Source: an uncultured Amylibacter sp. (lineage in GTDB: Bacteria; Pseudomonadota; Alphaproteobacteria; Rhodobacterales; Rhodobacteraceae). Taken from it: a DNA stretch of 54,526 nucleotides. Where the stretch lies: NCBI GenBank assembly GCA_905182285.1, contig CAJJAY010000009.1:1-54526 (forward strand), read 5' to 3'. Numbering within the stretch: position 1 is the first letter of the stretch; the number at the start of each line of letters is the position of its first letter. The notes below the pieces were generated by a model that did no database searches, was not told the DNA's origin, and was given only the letters and a program-made list of their open reading frames with translations. Shown here one piece after another: positions 9,018 through 19,200 of this stretch. The translations under genes and the position numbers were made by a program.

Positions 9018-9046
9018 ATCGTAATGAGAGAAATCGAACGTATCAA
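9018..9046 (-). promoter_or_regulatory. Candidate sigma-70 promoter for the five-gene operon
   Basis: On the minus strand TTGATA (9041-9046) is followed after exactly 17 nt by TACGAT (9018-9023), upstream of the Ldh-family gene. It lies in the 114-bp region shared with the divergent RdhA-like gene, so the two transcription units could be co-regulated. No clear operator palindrome was seen. Confidence 0.4.
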
Positions 9047-9084
9047 TATAGCCTTTCTAAATTAATTTTGTTTAAAGTAACACA

Positions 9085-12000
9085 ATGACCAGATTTTTTT
9101 CAGAAAAAAACAGATTACCTCATTTAGGTCCATATCCAATGGAGCGATTAAAACGCAATACTGGGCCAATTGAAAAAGTTCCTGAAATGAAAGCAATAAA
9201 CTTTAATTGTGAGAAAAAGCCTCATTCAATAATAAATTCAATGCGAGACTATCAAGCAATGATGGATGCATTACGAATTGGTTTAATTAATAAAGGCCGC
9301 TGCAATATTCCAAGTGATTTAAATGAACGTTCAAACCATTTAAAATCTTTTGCTTATTTCCAAGACTGTTCTGTCGTAGGAATTACTAAAATTGACACTG
9401 ATTGCCATCTTAAAATGCCTATTCATAATCCAGATATTGAAAGACTATCTGAGGATTTGCGTACAAAACAAACTAAAACCTTTGCAGCTGGTATGGACGT
9501 ATTAATGGCAGAATTGCGCGAAGCAGTAGATGCGCCCAATTCTGGAGTACTTGACCATTCACATGCTATTACTTTTATATATGAATACCCAAGAGACCCT
9601 TTATCAGATGAGATAGGGTGTGAATGGATTCAAAATGCACAATTAGAACGTTCAACGCTTTTAGGAACAGAAACAGCTAATGTAATATCTAATTATATTA
9701 GATTGCTTGGTTATGATGCGCGATCACACTCAGCATCATGTAGTGATGTAGACCTAAATCGTCTTGCAGTATTGTCAGGTTTGGCAACAGTAGAGAATGG
9801 AGTTCTTTCAAATCCATATATTGGAAAGCGCTTTGGTATTACTGCCGTAACAACAAATTTAGAATTAAGTATAGATTTACCATTAGCAAAATATAGAGAT
9901 CAACCAAAGGCATACACACATGGTATTAAGTGGATTGTTGGCAAAGGTTTATCTAAAAATAAATTTAATCGAGAGCCATATAAAAAGCGCCGTTTTGTCG
10001 ATGGTGCAATGCCTTTTGAGAAAATAAAAAGGACTGAAAATCCCACTACATATTTGGATGAAAAAAACATTCCTCGCGTACCAAAACGAACTGATTTATT
10101 TGCTCGAGCACAATTTGGAGATCTTGGAAAAGCAGTTGAGAATGGTTCTAGAAATGGATTTTATGTTCGCAAAACAGCACCGTCTATGGCGCAAAGAAAG
10201 CCAATGAGTGCATTTGTTTTATTGCAAAATAAACCACCAAATGAGAAAATATCAAATACAGCTCTTGATGCAGCAAGAAATGCAGAAAATATAAAAGCTG
10301 CATGCTACTTTTTAGGAATTGATGCAGTAGGAATTTCTCGATGCCCTGACTGGGCTTATTATTCACATGATGCCGCTGGCGAAGAGATAATTCCAACACA
10401 GAATCAAGCAATTTCTATGATTGTAGATCAACGTTTTGATACAATGGATGGATCTTCTGGTGATGATTGGATTTCAGTTGCTTTATCAATGCGTGCATAT
10501 TTGCGGTTTTCTTTATTAGGTGGAGTTATAGCTGAGCATATACGTTCTTTAGGTTATGAAGCAAAAGCTCATACAGCTACTGATAGTGATGTAATACACC
10601 CACCATTGCTTTTACTATCAGGTCTTGGAGAGGTTAGTCGAATTGGTGAAGTAATATTAAATCCATATTTAGGACCTAGATTAAAGTCTGGAATAGTGAC
10701 TACAAATATGCCTATGGCACATGATAAACCTATTGATTTTGGTATGCAAAAATTTTGTGAAAGTTGTAATAAGTGTGCCCGTGAGTGCCCTGCTGGCGCA
10801 ATTACTGCGGGCCCAAAAAAAATGTTTAATGGTTATGAAATTTGGAAATCAGATAGTCAGCGTTGTGCCACTTATCGAATAACAACGGCAGCAGGTGCAA
10901 TGTGTGGAAGGTGTATGAAAACATGCCCATGGAATCTAGAGGGCTTATTTTCAGAGAAGCCTTTCCGCTGGATTGCAACAAACATTCCCAGTGCGGCACC
11001 TTTTTTAGCAAAATTAGACGATTGGGTCGGTAACGGTGAACGCAACATAATAAAAAAATGGTGGTGGGATTTAGAAATACAAGCTGATGAAGGCTATCGC
11101 CCAACTACCAACGGTACAAATGAAAGAAACTTACAAAAAAAACTTAGAGTAAATTATGCGGATCAAACTTTAGCTGTTTATCCTGCAGATCAGGCCCCAC
11201 ATCCTTACCCATTCCCTTTTCCTATTGATAGAGAGGCGGGAATAAAAGCGTATTCAAAAATGTTAGATGTGGATGAATATAAGAAACGTTTAGCTAATGG
11301 TAATACAAAAGATTTATTTCATCGTTATTCTATAAAGAAAAATATAGATATATTACATTTAGAAATTATAAAAATTGAAAGATCAGCCACTGATATAATA
11401 GAATATAGTTTTTCATTACCTTCAAATAAAGATCTTCCACTTTGGATTGCTGGAGCACATATTGACGTTGTGGTTGCTCCAGGGTTTATCCGGCAATATT
11501 CATTAACTGGAAACCCATCTAACCGAAAAATATATCAAATTGCAGTTCTCCGTGAAGAAAATGGAACAGGAGGATCAGTTTTGATGCATAAAATTTTTAC
11601 ACTAGGCCGTAAAATTTTTATTTCGCATCCAATCAACCATTTTTCATTAAAAAAGAACCCTTTAAAAACCTTTCTTATTGGTGGGGGTATTGGAATAACG
11701 CCACTTATTTCGATGGCACATGAATTATACACAAAAAACCAAGACTTTATACTTTGTTATTGTGCTTCAAGTAAAAATAAGGCTGCATTATTAAAACACC
11801 TTTCAAATGTTCCTTGGAAAGAAAAAATACTTTTCTTTTTTTCTGATGAGGGTGCGCGAGCAAGCTTTAATAACATATATGATAGTTATGAAAATGGGTA
11901 TCATACTTTTATTTGTGGTCCTGATAAGTTTATGGTTGCTGTAAAAGAAAGTGCAAAATTTAAGGGTTTCCCTGACAACGCTATAAATTTTGAATATTTC

Positions 12001-12297
12001 ACACCTCCAGAAACTACTGATTACAAAAATTATAAATTTAAAGTTAAATTATTGAAGTCAAATAAGGAATTTGATATTAAGTCAGATCAGACAGTAACAG
12101 ATGTATTGTTGGAAAATGGCATTCATGTAGATATGAAATGTACAAATGGTATATGTGGTGTTTGCCGCTGTGGGTTGATTGCTGGTGATGTAGAACATAG
12201 AGATTTTGTGCTATCTGACAAACAGCGGGAAGATACAATTATCCTTTGTCAATCTAGAGCTTTAGATGCAAATGGTATAATTGAAATTGACCTTTGA
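9085..12297 (+). CDS. Fused reductive-dehalogenase-like corrinoid/iron-sulfur protein with C-terminal FNR and 2Fe-2S domains
   Basis: A 1070-aa multidomain protein. Residues about 390-620 form an RdhA-type core: FLGIDAVGIS, a YYSHD segment that could hold the proton-donor Tyr, LRFSLLGG, SGLGEV, NPYLGPR and VTTN. It ends in two ferredoxin motifs that match the RdhA consensus: CX2CX2CX3CP (C558, C561, C564, C568) and CX12CX2CX3CP (C594, C607, C610, C614). Residues about 196-266 repeat the core pattern (YIRLLGYDARSH, SGLATV, NPYIGKR, VTTN) without cysteines, so the corrinoid-fold half is duplicated. Residues about 750-960 are an FAD/NAD reductase (RQYSLTGNP; GGGIGITP), and 985-1070 a plant-type ferredoxin (C1019, C1024, C1027, C1055). 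There is no Tat signal and no RdhB-like anchor gene, so it is cytoplasmic and catabolic rather than respiratory. Fusions of this order are known from aerobic dehalogenases such as BhbA; the substrate here is unknown. Confidence 0.88.
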   Translation: MTRFFSEKNRLPHLGPYPMERLKRNTGPIEKVPEMKAINFNCEKKPHSIINSMRDYQAMMDALRIGLINKGRCNIPSDLNERSNHLKSFAYFQDCSVVGITKIDTDCHLKMPIHNPDIERLSEDLRTKQTKTFAAGMDVLMAELREAVDAPNSGVLDHSHAITFIYEYPRDPLSDEIGCEWIQNAQLERSTLLGTETANVISNYIRLLGYDARSHSASCSDVDLNRLAVLSGLATVENGVLSNPYIGKRFGITAVTTNLELSIDLPLAKYRDQPKAYTHGIKWIVGKGLSKNKFNREPYKKRRFVDGAMPFEKIKRTENPTTYLDEKNIPRVPKRTDLFARAQFGDLGKAVENGSRNGFYVRKTAPSMAQRKPMSAFVLLQNKPPNEKISNTALDAARNAENIKAACYFLGIDAVGISRCPDWAYYSHDAAGEEIIPTQNQAISMIVDQRFDTMDGSSGDDWISVALSMRAYLRFSLLGGVIAEHIRSLGYEAKAHTATDSDVIHPPLLLLSGLGEVSRIGEVILNPYLGPRLKSGIVTTNMPMAHDKPIDFGMQKFCESCNKCARECPAGAITAGPKKMFNGYEIWKSDSQRCATYRITTAAGAMCGRCMKTCPWNLEGLFSEKPFRWIATNIPSAAPFLAKLDDWVGNGERNIIKKWWWDLEIQADEGYRPTTNGTNERNLQKKLRVNYADQTLAVYPADQAPHPYPFPFPIDREAGIKAYSKMLDVDEYKKRLANGNTKDLFHRYSIKKNIDILHLEIIKIERSATDIIEYSFSLPSNKDLPLWIAGAHIDVVVAPGFIRQYSLTGNPSNRKIYQIAVLREENGTGGSVLMHKIFTLGRKIFISHPINHFSLKKNPLKTFLIGGGIGITPLISMAHELYTKNQDFILCYCASSKNKAALLKHLSNVPWKEKILFFFSDEGARASFNNIYDSYENGYHTFICGPDKFMVAVKESAKFKGFPDNAINFEYFTPPETTDYKNYKFKVKLLKSNKEFDIKSDQTVTDVLLENGIHVDMKCTNGICGVCRCGLIAGDVEHRDFVLSDKQREDTIILCQSRALDANGIIEIDL

Positions 12298-12375
12298 TTA
12301 ATAAGCATTAAATACTTCTCTTTTACTGCATTCACCCCTATTTATGTCATATGTAATAAAGTTTAAGGACTGGTC

Positions 12376-13416
12376 ATGATTATTCCTGGATCACCAGAGA
12401 TGAAATCTCAACTAGAAGCGGTCTTCGATTTGGAGTGCAGCACAGCAATGTTTAAAGAGACATCGCTACAATATAGTCGTGTGGATCGCGTAATTCCAGA
12501 AGTTGAATGGATGAAGCGTGCTCCTTATGTTTATGCCATAAATAAACTAAAAAAAGAAAAAGATGCAGTAATATTAGCACATAATTATATGACACCTGAT
12601 ATATACCATGGGGTAGCAGATATTGTTGGGGATAGTTTGCAGCTTGCAATAGAGGCAACAAGAGTTAAGCAAAGTGTTATTATTCAAGGTGGTGTGCACT
12701 TTATGGCTGAAACTTCGAAAATTTTAAGTCCAGAAAAAACAGTAATTATTCCTGACAGTCGTGCAGGCTGCTCACTAGCTGAAAGTATAACAGCAAACGA
12801 TGTTGCTAAAATGCGAGAAAAATATCCAGGTGCACCAGTCGTATCATATGTAAATACTACCGCTGAGGTAAAAGCTGCATCAGATATTTGCTGCACATCG
12901 TCAAATGCTGTGGAAGTAATAAATTCCATGGATAGTGACTTGGTTATTATGACACCAGATGGTCATTTGGCTCAAAATGTTGCTAAACAAACTAATAAAA
13001 AAATTGTTTATTGGGAAGGAGCCTGTGAGGTTCATATCGAATTTAAAGCCGATGAATTGCGCGAATATCGTAAATATGAACCAGATGCTGTAATTATAGC
13101 CCACCCAGAATGTCCAACGGATGTCGTTGATGAGGCAGATTTCAGTGGATCAACTTCAGGAATGATTGATTTTGTTAGAAAAAACAAACCAGAAAAGGTT
13201 TTATTAATAACAGAATGCTCCATGGGCTCTAATATTGCTGATGAAGTGCCTGAAGTTAATTTTTTGGGGCCATGTAATTTATGTCCACATATGCAGCGAA
13301 TTACGTTAGAAAAAATACTATGGTCACTACATACAGGAAATGAAGAAGTCATAGTTGATGAAGAGCTGGCTTTTAAAGCTAGGCAATCGGTTCAACGAAT
13401 GATTGATTTGAAATAA
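12376..13416 (+). CDS. nadA: Quinolinate synthase
   Basis: Condenses iminoaspartate with dihydroxyacetone phosphate to quinolinate in NAD synthesis, using an oxygen-sensitive 4Fe-4S cluster. The 346-aa product has [26 protein letters not shown], and likely cluster cysteines at C132 (AGCSLAES), C217 (GACEVH) and C303 (CNLCPH; C300 is also there). It is the first gene of nadA-nadB-nadC. The 78 bp before it, after the RdhA-like gene, show no hairpin, so read-through from that gene is possible. Confidence 0.96.
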   Translation: MIIPGSPEMKSQLEAVFDLECSTAMFKETSLQYSRVDRVIPEVEWMKRAPYVYAINKLKKEKDAVILAHNYMTPDIYHGVADIVGDSLQLAIEATRVKQSVIIQGGVHFMAETSKILSPEKTVIIPDSRAGCSLAESITANDVAKMREKYPGAPVVSYVNTTAEVKAASDICCTSSNAVEVINSMDSDLVIMTPDGHLAQNVAKQTNKKIVYWEGACEVHIEFKADELREYRKYEPDAVIIAHPECPTDVVDEADFSGSTSGMIDFVRKNKPEKVLLITECSMGSNIADEVPEVNFLGPCNLCPHMQRITLEKILWSLHTGNEEVIVDEELAFKARQSVQRMIDLK

Positions 13417-13420
13417 AACT

Positions 13421-14971
13421 GTGGAAGAAAAACAACATAACGTTTTGATAATTGGAGCTGGTTTGGCGGGTTTGTATGCTGCACTGAGCCTTGCTCCAAG
13501 ACCAGTTACAATTGTCTCGCCTAAGCCTTTAGGTTTTGATGCTTCAAGTGCATGGGCCCAAGGTGGTGTGGCAGCTGCAATGGATGAGCGTGATACGCCT
13601 GAAGCGCACGCACAAGATACTGTTATGGCAGGTGATGGAATTGTTGATTCTGATATAGCAACATTTGTTACATCAGCAGCAAAAGAGCATGTGCTTGAAT
13701 TGGTTGATGTAGGCACACCATTTGATCGAAATATAGATGGTGACTTTTTAATGTCTAAAGAAGCGGCCCATAGTTTTGCCCGTGTTGTTAGGGTTAAGGG
13801 TGATCAAGCAGGTGCTGCTATTATGAGAACATTGGTTAAGGAAGTATTAAGCACTCCATCAATTACAGTTCTACAAGGAGCAACTGCGTTAGATTTAATT
13901 GTTAAAAATAATGAAATGTGTGGTGTTGTAATACTAGAAAATGCAAAGAATCCATATATAATACAAGCTAAATCATATTTGATGGCTGCTGGAGGTGCAG
14001 GAAGTTTATTTATGAAGACTACTAACCCACCCACTGTAAGGGGGTTAGCATTAGGAATGGCGGCTAGAGCTGGAGCTCAAATTGCTGATGCAGAGTTTGT
14101 TCAATTCCATCCTACTGCTATTGATTTAGGATTAGATCCAGCGCCTCTAGCAACAGAAGCATTGCGTGGAGAAGGCGCTATCTTAGTAAATAAAGATGGT
14201 GTTCAATTTATGAAAAATATACATAAAGATGCTGAGTTAGCGCCAAGAGATATTGTTGCTAGAGCTATCTTTCACGAACATCAAAATGGAAATAAACCAG
14301 TATTAGACACTAGAAATGCAATTGGATCTAACATTATCAGTCAATTTCCTTCAGTTTCTGAGGCGTGCCTAAAAAGTGGGATTGACCCTGTTAAACAAAC
14401 AATTCCTGTGGTTCCTGCAGCACATTATCATATGGGTGGTGTTGCTACAGATATTAATGGAAAATCTTCTATAAAAGGCCTTTGGATTTCTGGTGAAGCA
14501 TCATCAACTGGATTGCATGGAGCTAATAGATTAGCGTCAAACGGATTATTGGAAGCATTGGTTTATGCAGCAACAGCAGCAAATGGAATAATTCAAGCAA
14601 TCGAAAATAAGGAATATCATGAGTATGATAAAACCTTAATTGCCCCTAAAATTGGATCTGAAAATATTGATGAGAAAATTATATTGGATTTGCGTAAAGC
14701 AATGTCTGATTGGGTTGGTGTTATTAGAACAGGGAAAGATATTACAAAAGCACTAAGGTTTATTAAGCAACTGGATATAAAATATGGTGGAAAATCTACT
14801 AATTTTGACAACATGCTCGCTGCTGCTACTTTAATCGCAGCAGCAGCATATATACGTGAAGAATCCCGTGGAGGACATTATAGAAAAGATTTCCCTAATA
14901 AAAATGATAATTTCCGGAAACGAAGCAAAATGACTTTGGTTGATGCATTAGCCTTAAGAAATACTTTATAG
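13421..14971 (+). CDS. nadB: L-aspartate oxidase
   Basis: Flavoenzyme that oxidises L-aspartate to iminoaspartate for quinolinate synthase. The 516-aa protein belongs to the succinate dehydrogenase/fumarate reductase flavoprotein family. It shows the FAD-binding IIGAGLAGLYAAL near the N-terminus, SSAWAQGGVAAAM, QFHPTAI, ATEALRGEGAIL, and the C-terminal RGGHYRKDFP segment. The start is GTG at 13421, 4 bp after the nadA stop. The gene is intact. Confidence 0.95.
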   Translation: MEEKQHNVLIIGAGLAGLYAALSLAPRPVTIVSPKPLGFDASSAWAQGGVAAAMDERDTPEAHAQDTVMAGDGIVDSDIATFVTSAAKEHVLELVDVGTPFDRNIDGDFLMSKEAAHSFARVVRVKGDQAGAAIMRTLVKEVLSTPSITVLQGATALDLIVKNNEMCGVVILENAKNPYIIQAKSYLMAAGGAGSLFMKTTNPPTVRGLALGMAARAGAQIADAEFVQFHPTAIDLGLDPAPLATEALRGEGAILVNKDGVQFMKNIHKDAELAPRDIVARAIFHEHQNGNKPVLDTRNAIGSNIISQFPSVSEACLKSGIDPVKQTIPVVPAAHYHMGGVATDINGKSSIKGLWISGEASSTGLHGANRLASNGLLEALVYAATAANGIIQAIENKEYHEYDKTLIAPKIGSENIDEKIILDLRKAMSDWVGVIRTGKDITKALRFIKQLDIKYGGKSTNFDNMLAAATLIAAAAYIREESRGGHYRKDFPNKNDNFRKRSKMTLVDALALRNTL

Positions 14972-14979
14972 GAGTGAAT

Positions 14980-15828
14980 ATGGACAATTCTACTATTCCT
15001 GATTTTTTTTTAAATGACATCATTAAACGTGCGCTAGATGAGGATTTAGGTGGTGTTGGAGATATAACAAGCAGGGCAGTTATTCCCAATGGCACTAAAT
15101 ATAAGGCTAAGATAAATAGCCGAAGCACAGGTGTTATATCAGGCATGCAAATTGCTCAGATGGCATTTTTAATGATCGACAGAAAACTAGAGATTAATAC
15201 TTTGATAAAAGATGGATCAAGGGTAAGCCCAAAAGATACTTGTATGACTATTGAAGGAGATGCAAAATCAATTTTGATGGCTGAAAGAGTTGCACTTAAT
15301 TTTGCAGGTAGATTATCCGCTATTTCGACAATGACATCAAATTTTGTTAGTGAAACAGAGGGAACTAAGGCGAAAATTACTTGCACTAGAAAAACAACCC
15401 CTGGATTAAGGCTGGTTGAAAAAGAAGCAGTTAGGCATGGCGGCGGTTCAAATCATCGATATGGCTTGAACGATGCAATAATGATCAAAGATAACCATAT
15501 TGCTGCGGCTGGCAGTATCAAAGAAGTTCTAGAAAGAGCACGTAAATTTGCTTCACATATGTCTGCTATAGAAATTGAGGTTGATACATTAAATCAACTT
15601 GAAATGGTATTGAGTTGTGGTGGTGCTAATGTGGTATTATTGGATAACATGACAAATAAAGATATGACTACAGCTGTTGAAATGGTCGATGGATTAATGC
15701 TTGTTGAAGCATCTGGAAATATGACTTTGGATCGTATTTCATCAGTTGCTTCAACTGGTGTTGATTTTATTTCAGTAGGTGGACTAACACATAGTGTTAC
15801 TAATTTCGATTTAGGCTTGGACTTTTAA
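14980..15828 (+). CDS. nadC: Nicotinate-nucleotide pyrophosphorylase (carboxylating)
   Basis: Converts quinolinate and PRPP to nicotinate mononucleotide. The product has the DLGGVGDITS N-terminal signature, the basic TCTRKTTPGLRLVEKEAV segment, RHGGGSNHRYGLNDAIMIKDNH, EIEVDTLNQ and VLLDNM. A GTG lies at 14974 in frame, but the ATG at 14980 has a GGAG ribosome-binding site 5 nt upstream that overlaps the nadB stop, so I start there (282 aa). It is the last gene of the nad operon and converges on trxA. Confidence 0.95.
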   Translation: MDNSTIPDFFLNDIIKRALDEDLGGVGDITSRAVIPNGTKYKAKINSRSTGVISGMQIAQMAFLMIDRKLEINTLIKDGSRVSPKDTCMTIEGDAKSILMAERVALNFAGRLSAISTMTSNFVSETEGTKAKITCTRKTTPGLRLVEKEAVRHGGGSNHRYGLNDAIMIKDNHIAAAGSIKEVLERARKFASHMSAIEIEVDTLNQLEMVLSCGGANVVLLDNMTNKDMTTAVEMVDGLMLVEASGNMTLDRISSVASTGVDFISVGGLTHSVTNFDLGLDF

Positions 15829-15860
15829 GTTTCACTTTTATAAATTTAGCCAATATTTTA

Positions 15861-16181
15861 TTAAATACTTGATGTAATCCAGTCAGCCAAAGCAGCTTTT
15901 GGAGCTGCGCCAGTTTTATTTGCAATAGCCTGTCCATCTTTAAACAAAAATAATGCTGGAATTCCCCTTACACCCATTTGCGCAGGTGAATTTGGGTTTT
16001 CATCAACATTTATTTTCACTATTTTTACCTTACCTTCATATTCATCGGATAGCTCTTCTAATGCAGGGCCAATTTGTTTACATGGCCCACACCACTCTGC
16101 CCAAAAATCAACTACAACAGGTATGTTTGAATTAGTTACTTCAGCTGTGAATGTATCGTCAGTTACTTTTACGGTTGCCAT
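15861..16181 (-). CDS. trxA: Thioredoxin
   Basis: Cytoplasmic disulfide reductase of 106 aa. The WCGPCK active site sits in [12 protein letters not shown], the cis-Pro lies in [11 protein letters not shown], and the length is normal. A good GGAGAAG ribosome-binding site precedes the ATG. It is the last gene of the minus-strand tsaE-amgK-murU-addB-addA-trxA cluster, a gene neighbourhood that is common in Alphaproteobacteria. Confidence 0.96.
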   Translation of the reverse strand: MATVKVTDDTFTAEVTNSNIPVVVDFWAEWCGPCKQIGPALEELSDEYEGKVKIVKINVDENPNSPAQMGVRGIPALFLFKDGQAIANKTGAAPKAALADWITSSI

Positions 16182-16214
16182 TGGGCTTCTCCAGAAATTT
16201 TCGTTAAATTGAAC

Positions 16215-19200
16215 CTAAGAACGATCTATTGAATCGTCAAGATGTAGTGATGCTTCTAATGTATTAATCGCGATGTTGTGAGGTATTTTCATAATCTCAC
16301 CAGTTTTCGTCCATAAAATAGCTATTTCAATGCTAAGTTTTGGATAGATTTTTTGTAATGCAAGTAAATAAACAGCCTGTTGAGCTAGAATTCCCTTAGG
16401 TATTTCTTCAGCTGAATTGGGAATGCCTTCATTACTTTTAAAATCTATAGCTGTAATTGTATTTTCACCTATTATTAATCTATCAATATATCCAAGAATA
16501 TCATTATTAAGTTGTGATATATGACTAGTTATACCAACTTCAGATAAGCTGTTTGAACCAAAAAATATATAAGACAATTTTGGATCTTCTAACAAAACAA
16601 TAGCTTCTGAAATGAGAATATTTTTTTCTTTATTACTCAAGTTGTTGTTATCATTTTTTATGAAATTACCTAAAAATATATCCCATTCAGATTTAGGCAT
16701 TTTAGGAAGATCTTCTAAAATTTTATGTAATATTCTCCCTATTTCTTTTGCTTCAGCTTCATACTTACTGGATGTATTTTGGAGTACTTTTTCTCCTACT
16801 AAATTTGATGGAGCTAATGCTTGATTTGGTCTACTAAGTTTTTTTGCCTTTGTCTTTAACCACTTGGGATTTGTATTTATCTCGATATCTAATTTTGGCT
16901 TATTGTCTATTGTTTGGAGATCATCCCAGTTTTCGTCTTTTAATACCAAGCCTGTGTCTTTTTGGTTAAACATATATTCTGATGCATTGAGTTCAATCAT
17001 AGACTCTTTAATTATATTATACCAAGAGCTTTCCTTTTTATAATTGCCAGCACCACATATAATGAGCCAACTTTCAGCTCGTGTTAATGCAACATATAGT
17101 AGACGCATTTTCTCTTCTGATTGTTTTTCTTTTATCGTATTTTCAGTTAAATTTTGTATCTCGCTACCTTCATTACCAGTACTTCTCCAAACGGCTGTAT
17201 TTTTTGAGAGTGTTATTTGTGAAGTTTGAGGTAAATTTTTATCTCCTGTGTCTGGTAGAATAACTATTGGTGATTCAAGTCCTTTTGAACCATGAACAGT
17301 CATTACACGAATTTGATTTACCTTGCCCATATCGCGTTTTATTTCAACTTCGCCAGAAACAAACCATTGTAAAAAACCTGATAGAGTTGGGGCTTCTAAT
17401 GTTTCATATTGTAATGATTGGGAAAGTAACTCATCGATACCATCTTCTACTTCTAAACCTAGTCTTGCTAATAATTTTTTTCGACCATTATGTTTTGTTA
17501 ATATACGCTCTATTAATTCATAGGGTCGTAGATAACCAACTTGATTTCTAATATCTGTTAAAATTTCAAGGGCTTTAACATGATGATTTTGCTCCCTTAA
17601 AGACTGCCATAATGTTCCTTTCCTTTCATAAGCAACCTTAAATAAGTCTTTTTCTGATAGCCCTAGTAATGGTGAACGCATTGCTTCAGCTAATGACAAA
17701 TCATCATTTGCCATATTGGCAAATTTTAAAATTGATAAAATATCCCTTACAGCTAATTCATCTCCAACATTAAGTCTGTCTGCACCTGCAACAGGAATAT
17801 CCAAAGATTTTAATTCTCTTAAAATCTCTTTGAACAACGAGGATGAACTGTGTGTCTCACGACCTTGAACTAAGATTAATATATCACCTGGAGTAATTTT
17901 TCTAAAACTATTATCTACATTTATTGTTTGATTACTTTGAAGTAATTCTTTGATATTTTGTGAAATGAGGCGCGCAAGCTCTTTTTTAGGATCATTTGGT
18001 GCGGGCATATCAATAGGCCTATACCATACTTCTTTTTCTGGGTGACTTTGCTTCTCAATAAATGGCCAAAGATCTACTCTTCCTGGTTTAGAATTATGGA
18101 AAGCTTTATGCTTGGACTTTGGACGCTTTTCATTAGCAAAAATTTGATCAACTAATTTTAATATTTGTGGTGCTGAGCGAAAGGAATGTAGTAATTCACA
18201 ATTTTCCATATTTTGATTTATATGCTGTAATAAGTTTGTAAATTCAGATTTTTTTTCGCTAAATATATCTGGATCGGCGCCCTGAAAAGAATAAATAGAT
18301 TGCTTCTCATCACCAACTATAAATAGGCTTCTTGGTCTATCATTAGCCGAGATACCATATGTAAACTCACGAGCTAGACAATCTATTACAGCCCATTGAG
18401 CGGGGCTGGTGTCTTGAGCTTCATCTACTAAAATGTGATCTAAACCACCATCTAGTCTGTATAATACCCATTGAGCCATTGAGCTAGAAGTCAGCAATTT
18501 TGAGGAAAGATTAATTAAATCATCGTAATCAAGAAACGCATTAAAAGCCTTTCTCTTATCATATGCTTTTAGAAAAGAACGTGCAAAACTATGTAATACT
18601 AGTGATCGATTGTATGCATTAATAGCCAAGCGACTTCTGCGTGCAGTTTCAATATCTTTAGATATTATCAACTGTGCTTTGTACAAGGGGTTAGATTTAG
18701 GAATTAATTTTAACGTAGCAATATTTTCTTTAGCTGAATATGAACCTGCTTTTGCTACTTTTCCATTTAAGAAAACTTTTTCTAATATTTTGAGTTTTAT
18801 ATTATTTGAAGTAGTTAAAAAATATTCTTTTAGTTTATCTGCTGCTTTTATGTCATTTTTTGAGCCAGTTTCTAAAGTTGTCATTAATACTTTTATTATA
18901 TCTTCATGTTTGCTGATTGTTTGATCAAACATTTTCTCAAGCGAAATATCTTCAGAAATACCAAAGTTTTTGCGTGTTGGTTTAACGTTAAAGCCTGTTC
19001 TTTTTTTTACAATTTCATTTGTTAAATCATCCGTATCAAGACGTGTAAAATGTTTGGCTAACATGTCAATTTCTGAAGTGTCAGATTGTTGAGCCATTTT
19101 TTCAACGACTTCTATTCGTAATTGTTTTGCCTGACGCTCCTCCAGCATATTAAATTGAGGTGATACACCAGCTTCTAATGGGAAGCGTCGTAATAATGCA

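Noticed and set aside
13032-13716. Two antisense frames (106 and 129 aa) over nadA and nadB
   Set aside because: Shadows of conserved coding sequence; Ser/Thr-rich products with no supporting features.
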